This document shows positions 1-6,809 of a DNA stretch of 43,670 nt, piece after piece; positions within the stretch are counted from its first letter, which is position 1; every line of letters begins with the position of its first letter. The stretch is from a virus. Position numbers and translations under genes: made by a program. The DNA lies in IMG/VR virus record IMGVR_UViG_3300021061_000029, positions 1-43,670 of that record; one strand, 5' to 3'. The notes beneath the pieces were generated by a model, which worked only from the letters and a program-made list of their open reading frames with translations, was not told the origin of the DNA and ran no database searches.

Positions 1-45
1 CGCTCGATCATGGCGCGGATCGAGGCCGCTGGCATCAACGTCTAG
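1..45 (+). CDS. 3' end of the small early gene seen whole at 42847-43077
   Basis: The reading frame opens at base 1 and ends at TAG 43-45. Its 14 codons match the C-terminus of the 76-residue protein at 42847-43077. If the molecule is circular, this is the same gene seen twice. No function is recognised. Confidence 0.7.
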   Translation, partial: RSIMARIEAAGINV

Positions 46-62
46 TCCATCCTCCTCTGTAA

Positions 63-90
63 CCGGCTCTCTCACTCCTGGGGGAGCCGG
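63..90 (+). other. Hairpin between early genes
   Basis: The arms CCGGCTC (63-69) and GAGCCGG (84-90) form a perfect 7-bp stem with a 14-nt loop. No U-run follows, so this is not a standard terminator. It sits in the leader of the next small gene and recurs at 43095-43122. It may mark an RNA processing or stability site; this is inference. Confidence 0.5.
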
Positions 91-134
91 CTCAGAGTGG
101 GATGGATGAGTGGATGGAATGGAGGAAAGGTCTA

Positions 135-308
135 ATGGCTCGACGGAACGCGACCCTTGGAATCGGGAAGTGCGCGACCTGCACGCGCTGCGGTCACAAG
201 AAGCATCAGCACGTCCCGAATCTGGGATGCCTGGCGCACCTTCCCACAAAGCAGGTAGCGGCTCCGAAGCCGGATACCTGCCCCTGCGAAGCGTTCAGCA
301 AGGCCTAG
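135..308 (+). CDS. Small Cys/His-rich protein, 57 aa
   Basis: The start is ATG 135, chosen because GGAGGA at 121-126 lies 8 bases upstream; longer in-frame starts lack such a site. The product has a C-x2-C-x2-C-x-H cluster followed by H-x-H near residues 12-25 and two more cysteines near the end, as in a small zinc-binding fold. It is the first gene of the early run after the 127-bp repeat. At 43162 the second repeat copy leads into a different gene. Function unknown. Confidence 0.6.
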   Translation: MARRNATLGIGKCATCTRCGHKKHQHVPNLGCLAHLPTKQVAAPKPDTCPCEAFSKA

Positions 309-320
309 AAGGAGGATTCT

Positions 321-545
321 GTGAAACTCGTGATTGAAGAATTCTGGGTGGACACCGATGGCTCCGAGCGCCCCAAGGAGCGCGTAGTCATGAAGAACGG
401 CGGCGGATGGACGTCCCGCGAGGAGTGGCGCAAGTCGGTCAAGGAGCGTCATGCCTTCCTGCGCTTCGACGAGCGCGGCTATGCCGTCTTCGCCAAGCCA
501 ACGAATGGCAGCATCACCCGTCAGAACGTTGGCCTGGAAGGCTAG
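321..545 (+). CDS. Hypothetical early protein, 74 aa
   Basis: GTG start at 321 with AAGGAGG 8-9 bases upstream. The product is charged (many K, R, E) with no cysteines and no membrane segment, probably a small soluble cytoplasmic protein. It lies 12 bp after the previous gene and 10 bp before the next, so it is part of one transcript. Family not recognised. Confidence 0.6.
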   Translation: MKLVIEEFWVDTDGSERPKERVVMKNGGGWTSREEWRKSVKERHAFLRFDERGYAVFAKPTNGSITRQNVGLEG

Positions 546-555
546 GAGGTCTGGC

Positions 556-750
556 ATGAAGAAGCATGTCGGCATGAAGAGGGTGGTCGCCGGAGCCACC
601 GCAACAGTGACCCCATGCCCCTTCTGCAACCACCCCTCCGAGATCCACGAAGACCGCAAGGGATGTCAGGCCACGGTAATGGCCGGATTGTTTGGTGAAA
701 CGTTCGAGATCGAGTGCATGTGCGACTCGGGCGACGGCAAAAGCCGCTGA
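556..750 (+). CDS. Small zinc-ribbon-like protein, 64 aa
   Basis: ATG 556 is preceded by AGGAGGT at 544-550; the longer open frame upstream overlaps the previous gene and is ignored. After a short basic N-terminus there is a C-P-F-C-x-H motif (about residues 21-26), then a lone C and a C-x-C pair near residues 54-56, giving a plausible zinc site. One of many Cys-pair proteins in this operon. Function unknown. Confidence 0.6.
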   Translation: MKKHVGMKRVVAGATATVTPCPFCNHPSEIHEDRKGCQATVMAGLFGETFEIECMCDSGDGKSR

Positions 751-776
751 AGTACCAAAACCTGAAAGGACAAGGA

Positions 777-998
777 ATGACGCTGACCACGCTCCCTAGG
801 GGCCTGAACGAAGCCGCCGAAATGCTCATGAAGGGCATAGATCAGGATGGCGCGGCTGGCTTCCTTACGAACGCTCTCGCGGCGGTGTCCTGGTTTGAGC
901 CCGCCACGAAGACGGCAAAGAAGGAAGCCGCCAAATGGTTCCGGCAGGCCGCAAACGCCGCGCCTGTGCTGGAGTACGCAAAGAACGCGCGGAGGTAG
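777..998 (+). CDS. Hypothetical Ala-rich helical protein, 73 aa
   Basis: ATG 777 follows the purine-rich AAGGACAAGG. The product is alanine- and leucine-rich with no cysteines and is predicted by eye to be mostly helical. It ends 2 bp before the next start, consistent with translational coupling. Not recognised. Confidence 0.6.
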   Translation: MTLTTLPRGLNEAAEMLMKGIDQDGAAGFLTNALAAVSWFEPATKTAKKEAAKWFRQAANAAPVLEYAKNARR

Positions 999-1000
999 CC

Positions 1001-1192
1001 ATGAGCAAGTGCCCGCGATGCTTCCATGGGGACCACTGCGGCGGCAAAGGCACATTTCCTGACGGCGTTCCATGCTGCTGCGCCGATTGCCCGCCCGCGA
1101 AGCTCGACGCCCCTCCCTACCCCTTCTGCTGGGACAAGAAGGGGTGCGCCGGGAAGACGTATTGCACGAAAGAGCACGCCTGCAACGACTGA
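1001..1192 (+). CDS. Cysteine-rich protein, 63 aa
   Basis: ATG 1001 with GGAGG at 991-995. It carries an N-terminal C-P-R-C pair, a C-C-C-x2-C cluster near residue 25 and further single cysteines to the C-terminus, about ten in all. The TGA stop overlaps the next ATG (TGATG at 1190-1194), indicating coupled translation. It likely binds one or two zinc ions. Function unknown. Confidence 0.62.
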   Translation: MSKCPRCFHGDHCGGKGTFPDGVPCCCADCPPAKLDAPPYPFCWDKKGCAGKTYCTKEHACND

Positions 1193-1353
1193 TGGATATG
1201 ACAACCGTCTGCCCAAAGTGCGGCCATGCCTGGTGGAAGCACTCCGCTACGTACTTCCAGGCCTGCATCGGGAACGCGCCCAACGGCCGGGCCGACGATG
1301 CCTGTGGGTGCGAATACACAAAAGAACAGGCGGAGCGTGAGGCGGAAGCCTAG
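1192..1353 (+). CDS. Small zinc-ribbon-like protein, 53 aa
   Basis: ATG 1192 overlaps the upstream stop; ATG 1198 is an alternative two codons in. The protein has C-P-K-C-G-H near residue 8, then C and C-G-C further on, an apparent C4-type ribbon, and an acidic tail. Same style as its neighbours; not recognised. Confidence 0.55.
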   Translation: MDMTTVCPKCGHAWWKHSATYFQACIGNAPNGRADDACGCEYTKEQAEREAEA

Positions 1354-1362
1354 AAGTACCAA

Positions 1363-1494
1363 ATGCGCTGCGAATGCTGGTGCGACGATAAGCCCCTTGG
1401 GTCCTGCTACCCGGACCTGTTGATCGGGGATGGCTGGACGGAGCTTCATTGCGTGGACTGCTGCACGAGCCGTGAAGACTGGAGGCCGAGGTGA
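1363..1494 (+). CDS. Cys-rich micro-protein, 43 aa
   Basis: The frame from ATG 1363 to TGA 1494 encodes 43 residues with C-x-C-x-C in the first seven positions and C-x2-C-C near residue 30. The upstream ribosome-binding site is weak. The stop overlaps the GTG of the next gene. The cysteine pattern and operon packing support a real gene. Function unknown. Confidence 0.5.
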   Translation: MRCECWCDDKPLGSCYPDLLIGDGWTELHCVDCCTSREDWRPR

Positions 1495-1661
1495 ATAAGG
1501 CATTGACGCTGACCGAGCTGATATACAAGGCCGCGCTGATCGGTGGGGATTACAAGCTTCTGACCAAAGATGAGGTCAAGCAGTTAGAGGAGTTGGCGAA
1601 GGCCGTCTACGGCTTCGAACTCAAGGATCTAAAGATGGCGATTGCTAAGGGCGTGGAATAG
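1491..1661 (+). CDS. Hypothetical protein, 56 aa
   Basis: GTG 1491 (GTGA overlap with the previous stop) follows GGAGG about 7 bases upstream. The product is an amphipathic helical protein rich in K, L and E without cysteines. No family recognised. Confidence 0.5.
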   Translation: MNKALTLTELIYKAALIGGDYKLLTKDEVKQLEELAKAVYGFELKDLKMAIAKGVE

Positions 1662-1702
1662 GCACAGTTCTGACATTGAGACTTTTGAGAGGAGATAGCG
1701 AT

Positions 1703-1864
1703 ATGGCGATCAAGAAGGCGACCGCGAAAGACTTCATGGACGGCAAGACCAAGCTGGAGGATGCGCGGAAGATGGCGCGTGCGACGAACGCCATCGTCAA
1801 GGCCCTGTTGCCCCTCAGCCCCAAGAAGCGAGCGGCGGCGCTGGTGCTGGCGACTCCCGAATAG
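1703..1864 (+). CDS. Hypothetical Ala/Lys-rich protein, 53 aa
   Basis: ATG 1703 is preferred to the upstream TTG frame because GAGGAGA lies 10 bases ahead. The protein is basic and alanine-rich and could be helical or nucleic-acid associated. Family not recognised. Confidence 0.55.
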   Translation: MAIKKATAKDFMDGKTKLEDARKMARATNAIVKALLPLSPKKRAAALVLATPE

Positions 1865-1888
1865 ACCAACCAAGCATTAGGAGAAAAC

Positions 1889-2212
1889 ATGGCTAAATGC
1901 GCTGGCTGTAAGGAGGAGTTCCCTGTCGGGGTGTGCCAGGGAGATCCCCTTCTCTGTCCCGAATGCGGGCTCAGGACTGCGGCGGCAACGACCGAGATCA
2001 AGGGCAAGAGGTTTATCACGGTCGATGGGCTGCGCTTACTCCGTAGGGCGCTAAACCTTCCGGACCTAAAGCCCTTCCAGGAGTTCGGGGGAGACATCCG
2101 CGAGTACCAGAAGTACATGCGGGAGACTCGCCTGGAAACTTTTAGGGCGTGCCATCCCGGGATGTGGGAGTTCTACGCGAACGACTTGGACGACGGGTCG
2201 GAAGGCATCTAA
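1889..2212 (+). CDS. Zinc-ribbon N-terminus protein, 107 aa
   Basis: ATG 1889 follows AGGAGAA. Residues 4-26 hold C-x2-C and C-x2-C pairs spaced like a rubredoxin-type zinc ribbon, followed by about 80 residues of mixed, partly basic sequence. It may be an adaptor or nucleic-acid-binding protein; this is inference from the ribbon alone. Confidence 0.62.
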   Translation: MAKCAGCKEEFPVGVCQGDPLLCPECGLRTAAATTEIKGKRFITVDGLRLLRRALNLPDLKPFQEFGGDIREYQKYMRETRLETFRACHPGMWEFYANDLDDGSEGI

Positions 2213-2230
2213 CAGGTAAACGAGGACTGC

Positions 2231-2407
2231 ATGAGCGAGATGGAGAGATTGCTGCGGCGGGCGATTGAGAGGATTGCGGAAGCCCGCGCAACCTGCCGAG
2301 ACGTTAACACGATGCTAGTTCAGGACTGCGCGTTGTGCGGGCCTCTAGCCGAGGCAACCAGACTTCTTCTCCAAGCCAAGAAGCTCGACGAGCAAATCCA
2401 GAAATGA
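2231..2407 (+). CDS. Hypothetical helical protein, 58 aa
   Basis: ATG 2231 to TGA 2407. Charged heptad-like helices flank a central C-A-L-C pair (residues 33-36). No strong ribosome-binding site is visible, so the start is less certain. Function unknown. Confidence 0.5.
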   Translation: MSEMERLLRRAIERIAEARATCRDVNTMLVQDCALCGPLAEATRLLLQAKKLDEQIQK

Positions 2408-2433
2408 ACTGATCGAACGTTTGGAGGATGGTT

Positions 2434-2547
2434 ATGAGCCCGACTACCCCGGCGGATCACGACAAGGATGCTTGCCCCGGCGAGCCGGATCTGTGCCTTT
2501 GCGGGTGCGCCAAGTGCGAGACTGGCAACTGCGACTACCAGAAGTAG
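2434..2547 (+). CDS. Cys-rich micro-protein, 37 aa
   Basis: ATG 2434 sits 7 bases after TTGGAGG. Six cysteines fall in the last 24 residues, with spacing C-x6-C-x-C-x-C-x2-C-x4-C. This would suit a small metal site. Not recognised. Confidence 0.5.
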   Translation: MSPTTPADHDKDACPGEPDLCLCGCAKCETGNCDYQK

Positions 2548-2561
2548 ATCGAAGAGAACTT

Positions 2562-2642
2562 ATGACCTTTGAAGAAGCAATCGTCGCGTTCGAGGAGTGG
2601 ATGCAATCGCGGGAGCGCCACTTCTGGGCACCGCTTGCGTGA
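2562..2642 (+). CDS. Possible micro-protein, 26 aa
   Basis: A short frame from ATG 2562 follows GAAGAGA. It encodes an acidic-aromatic peptide. Only the spacing within the packed operon and the ribosome-binding site support it. Confidence 0.3.
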   Translation: MTFEEAIVAFEEWMQSRERHFWAPLA

Positions 2643-2671
2643 ATCTACCGATTGAGGAAAGGAGATTGAGC

Positions 2672-2722
2672 ATGTCCAATCACTGCCACTGCCACGTCTG
2701 CGGCAACGTCGTTGCCCGCTGA
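2672..2722 (+). CDS. Possible His/Cys micro-peptide, 16 aa
   Basis: ATG 2672 is preceded by AAAGGAGA at good distance. The 16-residue peptide carries H-C-H-C-H-x-C, a dense potential metal-binding string. It is very short, so it could be a leader peptide for the next gene rather than a functional product. Confidence 0.3.
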   Translation: MSNHCHCHVCGNVVAR

Positions 2723-2738
2723 ACCGAAGGATTGGTCA

Positions 2739-2900
2739 ATGTATTACCCGCTCAACGTCCTGTTCATGGGGCAAATGCTCTACGTCAAGCTGGACCCCGG
2801 CGTCTATGGTGAGAACGAGCATCGTGTGAGGGAGCAGCTAGAGCAGTTGGAGAAGCGATTTAAGGACATGCTGGCGGAGCGCGACTGGCTGCGCTTCTAA
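2739..2900 (+). CDS. Hypothetical protein, 53 aa
   Basis: ATG 2739 with AAGGA 7 bases upstream is preferred over a TTG at 2712 that overlaps the preceding micro-ORF. It has a hydrophobic first third and an acidic helical second half. No family recognised. Confidence 0.5.
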   Translation: MYYPLNVLFMGQMLYVKLDPGVYGENEHRVREQLEQLEKRFKDMLAERDWLRF

Positions 2901-2936
2901 GGCGCGAGATTGCTATTTCGTCGTTGGGGAGAGGCG

Positions 2937-3161
2937 ATGGAAACCTGGTGTGAGTATTGCGAAGAAGTGCGGATCTACCCGCACGACTGCCCGTATGTGG
3001 CCGGCGTGCGCCACGCCCCGGAGTTGATCGTGAAGGACGATGAGAAGCCGAAGAAGGTTCCGCTTGGGCTGTCTATGGCGGTTATCGCCATGGGCTTGCC
3101 CGCTGGCTGGATCCTGTATCGCGGGTGCTTCTGGTTTTGGGAATGGATGGGGACACGATGA
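2937..3161 (+). CDS. Small membrane protein with N-terminal Cys pair, 74 aa
   Basis: ATG 2937 follows GGGGAGAGG. Residues 5-8 form C-E-Y-C, with another C-P near 17, followed by a basic stretch and one hydrophobic segment near residues 50-70 ending in aromatic residues, probably a single transmembrane helix near the C-terminus. Its stop overlaps the next start (ATGA). Function unknown. Confidence 0.55.
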   Translation: METWCEYCEEVRIYPHDCPYVAGVRHAPELIVKDDEKPKKVPLGLSMAVIAMGLPAGWILYRGCFWFWEWMGTR

Positions 3162-3334
3162 CAAAGAAAGAGATGGAGCTGTGGTATTTGGCCGTCGTTA
3201 AGGCCGCATCCGAAGTGCGACCGGGAGACACGCCCGAGGAGCTTGAAGAGTGGGATTTCTTCTTCCTCTGGTGGGCTAGGGATCTCTGGCTTCAGGCGGG
3301 CCGGCCGATGCGCTCGCCTTGGACGACGGAGTAG
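3158..3334 (+). CDS. Hypothetical acidic/aromatic protein, 58 aa
   Basis: ATG 3158 overlaps the upstream TGA, typical of coupled translation in this operon. The middle is rich in W, F, D and E. No cysteine pairs and no clear membrane span. Not recognised. Confidence 0.5.
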   Translation: MTKKEMELWYLAVVKAASEVRPGDTPEELEEWDFFFLWWARDLWLQAGRPMRSPWTTE

Positions 3335-3355
3335 AGACACCCTTCGGAAAATTCT

Positions 3356-3544
3356 ATGTCTCAGGACTGCTGGTGCGAGGCGAAGGTGAAGGCCCTGGAG
3401 CATCAGGTCCGCCAAGGGATCCTGAAGTCGGACTACTGCAAGACGGAAGCGAAGGAGGGCGACAAGTGGGTGACGATGCACGAGTGGACGGTGAGCGCCG
3501 CCGGGACGAAGCTCTACTGCCGCCCCCGGAAACTTACACGATGA
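3356..3544 (+). CDS. Hypothetical protein, 62 aa
   Basis: ATG 3356 to TGA 3544. It contains C-x-C near residues 5-7 and two further single cysteines, with a charged helical middle. Its stop overlaps the ATG of the coiled-coil gene. Function unknown. Confidence 0.55.
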   Translation: MSQDCWCEAKVKALEHQVRQGILKSDYCKTEAKEGDKWVTMHEWTVSAAGTKLYCRPRKLTR

Positions 3545-4359
3545 ACACGGGTAAGGCCGTCGAGGCTACCTATCGTCTGGAGCACGCCGAGGCGGAGCGC
3601 CTTCGCTGGGAGCGTGCGGCGGTCCAGTGGGAGAAGAAGTTCCACGAAGAGCGTCAGAAGCTTGATTCTGTGTCCCGCGAGCTTGCCGAGGCGAAGGCCA
3701 AGGCGACGGAGTGGAACGCCCGGTGCAACGAGGCTCGGTCCGAGATCGAGCGGCTGAAGGCGGAGCGGGACGAACTGGCGCGCCAGGTCGCGTGCCTGAA
3801 GGTCGACATCGCTGGTCGCTCCAAGATCACGCTGGAGGAGCAGCACAAGAAGGAAGTCGCTCTTCTCCAGCTTGAGTCGATGACCGAAGACAAGCGGATC
3901 CTCTCCCTGAAGTGGAAGGACTCCGCCGAGCTTGCCGATAGCCGCCTGGCCGAGATCGAGCGGCTGAAGAAGTCCCTGCTGGACAAGGAGCAGATGATCG
4001 AGGCGTTCGAGGGGACGCTGAAGGAAGCCTTGAAGCGGGCCTCGGACGCGAATCTCCAGAATGGTGAACTCCGGGCCGCGCTGCTGGAAGCCTCTCGACT
4101 GCTGACCCTCCACGTTCTGAGGGATCTTGAGGACAAGGACGTGAAGGCGTTTATGCCGCGGGCTGAGGCTCTCTGCACCGAAAAGCCGACTGATGGCTGC
4201 CCCCGCTGCTCCCTGACGCACGGGCAGCATCGGCCCGATTGCTCACAAAAGCGATCCTGCGCAAAGTGCGGGAAGGCCACCGAGACGCGCCACCAGGAGA
4301 CGAGCATGGAGGTTTTTCAGGTTTGTGCCGAGTGCGGCACCGAGACGCCGAGGGGGTGA
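3541..4359 (+). CDS. Coiled-coil protein with C-terminal zinc ribbon, 272 aa
   Basis: ATG 3541 overlaps the previous stop (ATGA) and is preferred to the much longer upstream frame, which lies over the preceding gene. Residues about 10-200 are a near continuous coiled coil of E/K/R/L heptads. The last 60 residues hold C-P-R-C, C-A-K-C-G and C-A-E-C-G pairs, i.e. one or two C4 ribbons. It is the largest product of the first early operon. It resembles phage structural-maintenance-like or regulator-binding proteins only in general architecture; function unknown. Confidence 0.65.
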   Translation: MNTGKAVEATYRLEHAEAERLRWERAAVQWEKKFHEERQKLDSVSRELAEAKAKATEWNARCNEARSEIERLKAERDELARQVACLKVDIAGRSKITLEEQHKKEVALLQLESMTEDKRILSLKWKDSAELADSRLAEIERLKKSLLDKEQMIEAFEGTLKEALKRASDANLQNGELRAALLEASRLLTLHVLRDLEDKDVKAFMPRAEALCTEKPTDGCPRCSLTHGQHRPDCSQKRSCAKCGKATETRHQETSMEVFQVCAECGTETPRG

Positions 4360-4362
4360 AGC

Positions 4363-4566
4363 ATGAAAAAGCCGACGCGGGAACTGCTGAAGAAGGCGTG
4401 GATTGCTGGCGTGAAGGCCCAGCGAAAGAAGTACCTCAAGATCGAGGAGATACAGGAGCCGCCATACCACTGGCGGAAGCCCGAGGATTTCAAGTTCGAG
4501 GGGTCGGAGTACGAGGCTGGGATGCTGGCAGCGGCGAAGGTGCTGCTGTCTGGCATGAGCCGCTGA
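4363..4566 (+). CDS. Hypothetical basic protein, 67 aa
   Basis: ATG 4363 lies 3 bp after the upstream stop. The N-terminal third is rich in K and R; the rest is acidic/aromatic. No cysteines. Not recognised. Confidence 0.55.
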   Translation: MKKPTRELLKKAWIAGVKAQRKKYLKIEEIQEPPYHWRKPEDFKFEGSEYEAGMLAAAKVLLSGMSR

Positions 4567-4597
4567 AGGGCTATTCGGAACTTTGAAGGAGAAGGGT

Positions 4598-4771
4598 ATG
4601 AAGCGGATCTGGGATGTCTACGTGGTGTACCACGAGCCTTCGATCACCTGGGAGATGGTCACGAGCGACAAGGACGCGGCGGAGCGAATGGCCGCGAAGT
4701 TGGGCGACGGCTACAAGGTTGCGGAGGGTGGCATCGGCTTCGCCCCGCACGCGGTCCCCCAGGAAGCCTAG
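4598..4771 (+). CDS. Hypothetical protein, 57 aa
   Basis: ATG 4598 follows GAAGGAGAAGGG; a TTG five codons earlier is less likely. It has a beta-rich N-terminus then an Asp/Ala-rich helix and a Gly-containing end, resembling other single-domain phage proteins of this size. No family recognised. Confidence 0.55.
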   Translation: MKRIWDVYVVYHEPSITWEMVTSDKDAAERMAAKLGDGYKVAEGGIGFAPHAVPQEA

Positions 4772-4801
4772 AAGACCTATTCAGACTTTTTAGGAGAGGG
4801 C

Positions 4802-5074
4802 ATGAAACTGATTCGATTCGCGGTGCTTGGCCTGCTGCTGTGTGTGGCGTCTTGCACCGATGCTAGCTGCGCTAAGACGGTCAAGAGCTACGGCAAGGAG
4901 AGTAAGGTCCGTTTGTGGAGCGGCGGCAAGGTCGCTGTCGAATGGACTTCCTCAGGGCGCGTCGAGGATGACCAGAGCGGGAGCGGCTTTTACTTCGTGG
5001 ACAAGGCGACGGGCCGCATGGTGCGCGTGCAGGGCGATGTCTCCGTGGAGGAGATTGAGCCCAGCCACGAATGA
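4802..5074 (+). CDS. Small predicted lipoprotein, 90 aa
   Basis: ATG 4802 has AGGAGAGGG upstream. The N-terminus is a lysine followed by a leucine-rich stretch ending in V-A-S-C, a fitting lipobox with cleavage before Cys18. The mature part is small, charged and beta-like. An early phage lipoprotein at the cell envelope often acts in superinfection exclusion, but nothing here identifies the role. Confidence 0.65.
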   Translation: MKLIRFAVLGLLLCVASCTDASCAKTVKSYGKESKVRLWSGGKVAVEWTSSGRVEDDQSGSGFYFVDKATGRMVRVQGDVSVEEIEPSHE

Positions 5075-5101
5075 GCCATTCCGATCATTGAGGGCGGAAA
5101 C

Positions 5102-5392
5102 ATGAAGTCTTTCGTGGTATGCGAGGGGTGCAAGGCTGACGGCTTCTGGGAGCGCCAGAAAGCGGAGTGCGTCGGCTGCGGGCGTAAGAAGCAGCTCTGC
5201 CCCACCTGCTGGGCGATCTACACGACTTGCTCGCCTGAATGCCAGGCGAAGTGGAGAGAGAAAAACAGGGAGGTCTTCAATGAGCCGCTCAAGCCTGCGG
5301 GCAAGCGCCAGCGCAAGCCAAAAGACGTCGGACAGGGCGACCTCTTCGGAGGTTCGGTGCGCCTGGTGCGGGGCGAAGAAAGCCCCGGATAG
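5102..5392 (+). CDS. Zinc-finger protein, 96 aa
   Basis: ATG 5102. Four cysteine pairs (C-E-G-C, C-V-G-C-G, C-P-T-C, then C-x3-C followed by a basic helix) fall in the first 55 residues, suggesting two zinc sites. The last 37 residues overlap the next gene in another frame. Function unknown. Confidence 0.62.
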   Translation: MKSFVVCEGCKADGFWERQKAECVGCGRKKQLCPTCWAIYTTCSPECQAKWREKNREVFNEPLKPAGKRQRKPKDVGQGDLFGGSVRLVRGEESPG

Positions 5393-5543
5393 GGACGGCT
5401 GGACGGACAGCAAGGGGCGCTGGGCTTGCTCAGCCGGGTGCGTGCTGGTTGCCGTAAAGGACGATCTCCCGGAGCTGAAGTGCGGTAAGTGCGACGATGC
5501 GCTGATCTGCGAGCGTTGCGACGGCTGTAGCTGCGAGTGGTAG
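5280..5543 (+). CDS. Zinc-finger protein, 87 aa, overlapping its neighbour
   Basis: ATG 5280 has GGGAGGT upstream and lies inside the previous gene, with a 113-bp out-of-frame overlap. The Ser/Arg-rich first 25 residues are the overlapped part. They are followed by C-x2-C-G, C-x3-C, C-x2-C and a C-terminal C-x2-C-x2-C-x-C cluster. The unusual overlap or a later start would both fit; the cysteine-rich body is convincing. Confidence 0.55.
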   Translation: MSRSSLRASASASQKTSDRATSSEVRCAWCGAKKAPDRDGWTDSKGRWACSAGCVLVAVKDDLPELKCGKCDDALICERCDGCSCEW

Positions 5544-5555
5544 GAGGCGTAGATC

Positions 5556-5726
5556 GTGAATAAGGCGAAAAACCCTCAGCTATGGGGCCTGACCAGGGAC
5601 GGCACCCTGACGTCCGCGACCTACCACAGTAGGGCTGCGGCGCGTCGGGCCGCTGTCTGGATGAACGGCTACGCCAGAGGTGAGTGCAAGTTCAAGCCGG
5701 TGAAGGTCGAGCTTAGGAAGGTCTGA
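5556..5726 (+). CDS. Hypothetical basic protein, 56 aa
   Basis: GTG 5556 lies about 8 bases after TAGGAGG. The product is rich in R, K and A and contains one cysteine. It could bind nucleic acid. Not recognised. Confidence 0.5.
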   Translation: MNKAKNPQLWGLTRDGTLTSATYHSRAAARRAAVWMNGYARGECKFKPVKVELRKV

Positions 5727-5728
5727 AG

Positions 5729-5923
5729 ATGAGGTACGTGTACGTGGTCGAGTCCCATGTGAACTTTGAAGGGGCGACCGTCCAGGGTGTTTATGACGAC
5801 CTGGACGAGGCGCGGAGAAATGTGGCTTCGCGTGGTGACTGGGAAACGATCACCCGCTGGGATCTGCGCAATCAGCACTCAAAGCCGATGCCCCTCGCGC
5901 CGGGAGGAAAGGTCCAACCATGA
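5729..5923 (+). CDS. Hypothetical protein, 64 aa
   Basis: ATG 5729. It begins with a beta strand (R-Y-V-Y-V-V), followed by a helix with a D-D-L-D-E-A motif and a W-containing strand, a small alpha/beta fold also seen in the 4598 gene. Its stop overlaps the next start. Function unknown. Confidence 0.55.
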   Translation: MRYVYVVESHVNFEGATVQGVYDDLDEARRNVASRGDWETITRWDLRNQHSKPMPLAPGGKVQP

Positions 5924-6084
5924 CGTTGACGACCCACTGCCGCTACTGCCGGAAGGAAGTACCCCACGGCGGCTTCCATCCTAGGCCGAGGCACCAACTT
6001 CCAAGGCCCGTGATTTGCGCGGAATGCAACGCGAAGAAGTGGGAGCGGCCGAGTCGCCGTACCCAAGAAAGGAGCCCAAAGTGA
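5920..6084 (+). CDS. HNH-like/zinc-ribbon micro-protein, 54 aa
   Basis: ATG 5920 overlaps the previous stop (ATGA). It has C-R-Y-C near residue 7 and C-A-E-C-N near residue 33 with basic residues around them, a two-pair zinc ribbon. It superficially resembles the zinc half of an HNH nuclease but lacks a visible H-N-H core. Function unknown. Confidence 0.52.
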   Translation: MTLTTHCRYCRKEVPHGGFHPRPRHQLPRPVICAECNAKKWERPSRRTQERSPK

Positions 6085-6293
6085 AGGTCAAGGCGAAAAG
6101 CACAATTGCGCGGGAGTACAAACGGGTTGGGGACGCCATCATCAAGCTCCGGGAGGACCCCAGCCATGCGCAATGCAACCTGACCTACTTGGACGGAGCG
6201 CGGCAAGCCCTAGCCTGGGCGCTTTCCCACAACGCCATGCAGCCATCCAAGTGCGTGTCGCCGTTGCTCGAGTCGAAGGAAAAGAGCCTATGA
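6081..6293 (+). CDS. Hypothetical helical protein, 70 aa
   Basis: GTG 6081 (GTGA overlap) with AAAGGAG upstream. A basic N-terminus is followed by helices with alanine and leucine. One cysteine. Ends in ATGA overlap with the next gene. No family recognised. Confidence 0.52.
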   Translation: MKVKAKSTIAREYKRVGDAIIKLREDPSHAQCNLTYLDGARQALAWALSHNAMQPSKCVSPLLESKEKSL

Positions 6294-6502
6294 GCTTGGA
6301 TGATATGTGTGGAGAATCGACTCCTACCTTATGCGACTCCTGTAGCGCGAAAGTGCTCGGTGGGCCGCAAAACGGTGTTGGGTGGAAGTTGATGGTGTTC
6401 ACCTGCCGGGTGTGCAAGAGGGACTTTTGCCCCTGCTTAGTGGCGGATGATAGACCTGGCACGGCGTGCGTTGATTGCGGAAGGCGCGAATCCAGCGAGT
6501 GA
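6290..6502 (+). CDS. Zinc-ribbon protein, 70 aa
   Basis: ATG 6290 overlaps the upstream stop. C-D-S-C, C-R-V-C, C-P-C and C-V-D-C-G pairs are spread along the chain, consistent with two zinc ions. Part of the same chain of overlapping genes. Function unknown. Confidence 0.58.
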   Translation: MSLDDMCGESTPTLCDSCSAKVLGGPQNGVGWKLMVFTCRVCKRDFCPCLVADDRPGTACVDCGRRESSE

Positions 6503-6507
6503 GCGCA

Positions 6508-6672
6508 ATGCCTGAGGAGCATGACCACGGATGGCAACCGTGGACTTGGTACTGGGGTCCAGGGGACCTTTGGGCCAGGGAGTGCGACATGGGCGGCTGC
6601 GAATGCAACCTCCCGTGCTGCTGGCAACAGGACGAGTCGAAGCGTAAATCAAACGAAAGGACTCAAGGGTGA
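6508..6672 (+). CDS. Trp/Cys-rich protein, 54 aa
   Basis: ATG 6508 to TGA 6672. The N-terminal half is tryptophan-rich and a C-x4-C-x-C-x3-C-C cluster lies near residues 28-38. Its stop overlaps the GTG of the membrane peptide. Not recognised. Confidence 0.5.
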   Translation: MPEEHDHGWQPWTWYWGPGDLWARECDMGGCECNLPCCWQQDESKRKSNERTQG

Positions 6673-6791
6673 CGTGGCCTCAAGCGATCTTCTACTCGGT
6701 GCTGGCGATCTGCCTCACCCCAGTCGTGTGCCTATTCCTGGTGGGTGCGCTTGGCATTGAGTTCCGCTGGTGGAAAAGGTCCAAGGACTAG
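6669..6791 (+). CDS. Single-span membrane peptide, 40 aa
   Basis: GTG 6669 (GTGA overlap). Residues about 6-30 are strongly hydrophobic, followed by a basic R-W-W-K-R-x-K tail that should stay in the cytoplasm. The size and topology suit a small phage membrane protein or pinholin-like peptide, but its early position argues against a lysis role. Confidence 0.5.
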   Translation: MTWPQAIFYSVLAICLTPVVCLFLVGALGIEFRWWKRSKD

Positions 6792-6809
6792 AATGACTGA
6801 TTGTGCGCA

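Larger units (their letters stand above)
1..127. repeat. 127-bp direct repeat, copy 1
   Basis: Bases 1-127 are identical to 43033-43159. The unit covers the last 15 codons of a small gene, a GC-rich hairpin and a ribosome-binding site, and ends just before the next start codon. After it, the two copies lead into different small genes. The length of exactly 127 and the position at the very start of the window look like an assembly-graph node in a circular molecule, but a real duplication cannot be excluded. Confidence 0.97.

Noticed and set aside
3319-3540. N-terminal extension of the coiled-coil protein
   Set aside because: It lies over the 3356-3544 gene, and ATG 3541 with an ATGA overlap is a better start.
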